Below, one piece after another: positions 4,896 through 7,442 of a DNA stretch of 7,442 bases. The stretch is taken from NCBI GenBank assembly GCA_937941745.1, contig CALDGV010000152.1, forward strand, positions 1-7,442, in the 5' to 3' direction. The translations under genes and the position numbers were made by a program. Numbering within the stretch: position 1 is the stretch's first letter; each line of letters opens with the position of its first letter. The notes beneath the pieces were generated by a model, which made no database searches, was not told where the DNA came from, and worked only from the letters and a program-made list of their open reading frames with translations. The stretch comes from an uncultured Prosthecobacter sp. Lineage in GTDB: Bacteria; Verrucomicrobiota; Verrucomicrobiia; Verrucomicrobiales; Verrucomicrobiaceae.

Positions 4896-7442
4896 TCACT
4901 CAGCGCCGTGATCGAGACGCATTTTCTGAAACGGCACGCTCTCACAGACGGCGATGATCATGTCCTGGAACTTGTAACCCGCTGCCTTTGTCCGTTTGAC
5001 GATTTCCTGGACGGCAGGCTTGTCGCTATAGCTAAGGCCTCGCCCGAGCGCGAAGGTGAGAAGGTTTTCGGCAAGGTTCCGCGTGAAGTCGTCCGCCAGG
5101 TCGCTGGCCAGGATGGTCCGCAGTTCCGCGAGGTCTTTGAACTTCTGGCCCCGCACCAGTTCCCCGGAAGCATCGATGGGATGCTTTTTCTCTTCCGTCC
5201 GGTAGCGGCCGATGGCGTCGTAGTTTTCGAAAGCAAAGCCAATGGGGTCCAGGAAGGCATGACAGCCTGCACAGGAAGCATTGCTGCGATGCTCGGCGAG
5301 CTGTTCACGAAGGGTCAGGTCGGAGAAACGAGCCTTTTTCTCATCCAGCGGAGGAACTCCACCTGGAGCTGGTGGCGGAGGTGTGCCGAGAATGTTTTCC
5401 AGCAGGTATTTGCCTCGCTTCACAGGGGAAGTTCGGGTTTGCTCGGAAGTGAGGGTCAGGATGCTTCCATGAGTCAGGATGCCTCCACGAGGTGTTCCAT
5501 GGAGCGCGACCTTTTCGAACTTGTCTCCTTTCGGCCCCTGAATGCCGTAGTAGGCGGCGAGGCGCTTGTCCATGAAGCTGTAGTCGGCGTTCAGAAACTC
5601 GATCACGCTGCGGTTCTCATTCAGGATGTGCTGGAAGAAGCTCTGGCTTTCACGCTTCATGGCGGACGCGATCCGTCCATTCCATTCCGGGAAACGGCGT
5701 GTGTCGGGCGATACGATGTCCATATCGCGGAGCTGGAGCCACTGGCCGGCGAAATCTTCAGTGAGGGAGTAAGCGTGCCAGTCACCAATCATGCGCTTGA
5801 TTTCGGCGGCCAGATTTTTGCGCAGCTCGTTCTTTGAGGCGAGCTGGAGCAGACGGTCGTCTGGAGGAGAAGACCAGAGGAAGTAGGACAGGCGGCTTGC
5901 CAGACTGTATTCATCAATCGCAGCGACGCCGTTTTCCGCCTCGCCTGAGGCCTGGGGCGAGACACGAAAGAGGAAGGAAGGTGAAACCAGCATGCCTTCC
6001 AGCACATATCGCAGCGTGCTGAGCGGCGGTTCATCCTCTTTGAGGGCGAGGTCAGCAAAGGCCTGCCATTTGGCCTTCTCCTCTGCATGGATGGGACGGC
6101 GGAAAAGGCGGGATCCCATTTTTTCAATGAGTCCCGGCAGTTCCGCCGCCTGGATTACGCCCGCCTTGCCTGCTGGGCCCTCAATGTTCACCTGATGAAC
6201 CCAGAGGTTGCGGTCTTGTTTGGTGGTTGGATCCCAGAAGTCGTTGGTGAACCAAACCTGCAGCTCATGCGATCCCACAGGCAGATCAGCATCAACGTGA
6301 AACCACTGGGGGGCCTGGTTTTTGGCCGTGATGGCAAAGGCTCCTATCGTTTTGCCTGCAATGCGCAATTCACACTTCGCAGGTTCGTTTCCCGCCTGCT
6401 GGGCGCCTGCTTTGAGAGTGAACTGGTATTTGCCCGCTTCCGTGATTTCCACCGCACGTTTCACGTAGCCGCCGCTGGCCAGAACGATGCCTCCAGTGTC
6501 AGGTGCGGCGTCACCTTCGCCCCTGGCGAAATCTTCGCCTGTAAACTGCACCGCGGGCAGTCCAACGGGCTTGTCTCCAATCAGCCAGCGGAGGAACCTG
6601 CTGCCTCTGGGGGCCAGCAGGCCAAAGGGTCCTTGAACTTCGATTTTGTCGAGTGCCACATTGCGATCACGCTTTTCAGGATCTGGATTGGCCGGGTCTG
6701 AGTGATCGTTGAGGTAGGCCAGCGAAATTTTCACTTCCCCTGCATTGAGCTGCACGGTTTTGGTGATCTTTTGCCAGGGACCTTTTTCCCCCTTCCAGCG
6801 CGTTTTGACATCGTAGATCGAGATGTCCTTGCCATCAGCACGCAGGGCAACCTTGGCCGGCTCACCTCCGGATTCCGTGGCTGCGACATGCAGGGTGATC
6901 AGGTAGCTACCGCTGGCTGGGGCGGTGAACTTGCCTGTCGCCTCCGCTTCTGCATGAAACCAGCGCACGCCGTTGCTTTCCTCCGTCTTTCCCTTGCTGC
7001 TCCACATTTTGCCGGCGCCAAGCTCCACGTCCGCATGTTCAGGAATGGACACATCAAAGGCATCTTCAGCAACGCTGCGTGAAGCACGCAGGTACTTCTC
7101 CATCAACATGGGTGATATGCTCAGCACATCACCGATGTTGTCATAGCCGTAGCCGCTGTCATCGGGCGGGAATTCTTTTGCAGGCCGTGTGTCCACATAA
7201 AGCAGATCACGCACGGTATTGTTGTATTCGGTGCGGTTGAGGCGGCGGGCGGTGATGTGGCCAGGATCAGGCTTGGATGGGTCAAACCAGAACACCGCAT
7301 CGTCAATCCATGCCACGATTTCATCCCGTTGCTGGAGGCTGGGCTTTTCCTTTTTTTCCGGAGGCATCACATGCGTCACCAGCTGCTGACGGACGTGATC
7401 CCACATCACAAAGTCTGAGCGCAGTGCGGCATAGTCGGCATG
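4896..7442 (-). CDS. DUF1592-family planctomycete-type cytochrome c protein (5' end outside window)
   Basis: The visible 848 residues are the C-terminal part of a large secreted or periplasmic protein; the frame stays open to the right edge, so start, signal peptide and N-terminal heme domain lie outside. Residue 1 is the codon at 7442-7440. In order: the tail of a PSCyt1-type cytochrome domain (WDHVRQQL to MPPEKK, about 14-46); DUF1587 (RRLNRTEYNNTVRDLL, about 64-129); two related beta-rich carbohydrate-binding-like modules (about 172-274 and 331-425); DUF1595 (LFRRP, about 435-495); DUF1592 (LASRLSYFLWSSPPD, about 509-633); DUF1588 with heme motif CAGCH at 724-728; and DUF1585 (LLTFALGRGL, about 766-840). 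The family is expanded in Planctomycetes and Verrucomicrobia. Its biochemical role is not established; heme-based oxidation linked to polysaccharide breakdown has been proposed from such architectures. The usual DUF1552 partner gene is not downstream; instead the gene converges on tRNA-Ser with 35 bp between them. An internal GTG/ATG near 7409-7404 is not the start, since conserved sequence continues upstream. Confidence 0.93.
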   Translation of the reverse strand, partial: HADYAALRSDFVMWDHVRQQLVTHVMPPEKKEKPSLQQRDEIVAWIDDAVFWFDPSKPDPGHITARRLNRTEYNNTVRDLLYVDTRPAKEFPPDDSGYGYDNIGDVLSISPMLMEKYLRASRSVAEDAFDVSIPEHADVELGAGKMWSSKGKTEESNGVRWFHAEAEATGKFTAPASGSYLITLHVAATESGGEPAKVALRADGKDISIYDVKTRWKGEKGPWQKITKTVQLNAGEVKISLAYLNDHSDPANPDPEKRDRNVALDKIEVQGPFGLLAPRGSRFLRWLIGDKPVGLPAVQFTGEDFARGEGDAAPDTGGIVLASGGYVKRAVEITEAGKYQFTLKAGAQQAGNEPAKCELRIAGKTIGAFAITAKNQAPQWFHVDADLPVGSHELQVWFTNDFWDPTTKQDRNLWVHQVNIEGPAGKAGVIQAAELPGLIEKMGSRLFRRPIHAEEKAKWQAFADLALKEDEPPLSTLRYVLEGMLVSPSFLFRVSPQASGEAENGVAAIDEYSLASRLSYFLWSSPPDDRLLQLASKNELRKNLAAEIKRMIGDWHAYSLTEDFAGQWLQLRDMDIVSPDTRRFPEWNGRIASAMKRESQSFFQHILNENRSVIEFLNADYSFMDKRLAAYYGIQGPKGDKFEKVALHGTPRGGILTHGSILTLTSEQTRTSPVKRGKYLLENILGTPPPPAPGGVPPLDEKKARFSDLTLREQLAEHRSNASCAGCHAFLDPIGFAFENYDAIGRYRTEEKKHPIDASGELVRGQKFKDLAELRTILASDLADDFTRNLAENLLTFALGRGLSYSDKPAVQEIVKRTKAAGYKFQDMIIAVCESVPFQKMRLDHGAE
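5259..5273 (-). other. CxxCH c-type heme attachment motif
   Basis: TGT GCA GGC TGT CAT on the minus strand encodes CAGCH, inside the DUF1588 (PSCyt3) domain and followed by AFLDPIGFAFENYD. The two Cys would bind heme covalently and the His would be the proximal iron ligand, which requires export to the periplasm. A second heme site is expected in the PSCyt1 domain beyond the right edge but is not visible here. Confidence 0.8.
6168..6929 (-). other. Tandem carbohydrate-binding-like modules within the DUF1592 protein
   Basis: Two segments of about 100 residues, copy A at 6621-6929 and copy B at 6168-6452, share the same order of motifs. Each has an ASGSY/EAGKY-type strand start, then GGEPAKVALRADGK in A matching GNEPAKCELRIAGK in B, then a Trp-containing strand (GPWQKI, APQWFHV). 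Next comes YLNDHSDP in A matching FTNDFWDP in B, then DRNVALDKIEVQGP in A matching DRNLWVHQVNIEGP in B. The closing ND..DP..DRN..V..I.I.GP signature resembles calcium-dependent xylan-binding modules (CBM family 60/36-like) often embedded in DUF1592 proteins. The Asp and Asn residues would be the calcium ligands. The duplication is seen directly; the ligand is inferred. Confidence 0.65.

Noticed and set aside
4836..5837. Long open frame (333 codons) on the plus strand
   Set aside because: It begins inside the tRNA-Ser gene and runs opposite the conserved DUF1588/DUF1585 part of the minus-strand gene. No family is recognisable.

Overview
The window looks like ordinary chromosomal DNA from a GC-rich member of the PVC group, most likely Verrucomicrobiota (Prosthecobacter/Verrucomicrobiaceae-like) and less likely Planctomycetota. 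The best phylum signal is the large minus-strand protein with the planctomycete-type cytochrome/DUF1587-1595-1592-1588-1585 architecture. A Tat-exported Gfo/Idh/MocA oxidoreductase and an exported SGNH hydrolase fit the same group. This assignment rests on remembered family distribution; no search was run.

Left part (1-2115, plus strand): an exported SGNH/GDSL hydrolase (15-698) is followed after 100 bp by a Tat-signal Gfo/Idh/MocA oxidoreductase (799-2115). Both appear to act outside the cytoplasm, and together they would suit trimming and oxidising or reducing sugar derivatives. The oxidoreductase converges, with only 4 bp between the stop codons, on a minus-strand lipoprotein of unknown function (2120-2698).

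Middle part (2699-4698): the lipoprotein gene is divergent, across 59 bp, from a SWIM zinc-finger protein (2758-3528). Then comes a class V PLP-dependent aminotransferase-fold enzyme (3580-4698) that lacks the desulfurase cysteine motif. A good sigma70-like promoter (TTGGCA-17-TATGAA) precedes a complete tRNA-Ser(UGA) gene (4774-4860).

Right part (4896-7442, minus strand): one long gene, cut by the right edge at its 5' end, encodes a DUF1592-family planctomycete-type cytochrome c protein. It has two related carbohydrate-binding-like modules inserted in tandem between its conserved N- and C-terminal domains. It converges on the tRNA gene.

I see no insertion sequence, integrase, CRISPR array, phage gene, toxin-antitoxin pair or defence cassette, and no gene-free stretch longer than 100 bp. 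I did not find a convincing new multi-gene system. The most unusual items are the duplicated module in the DUF1592 protein, the absence of its usual DUF1552 neighbour downstream, and the SWIM protein without a SNF2 helicase beside it.
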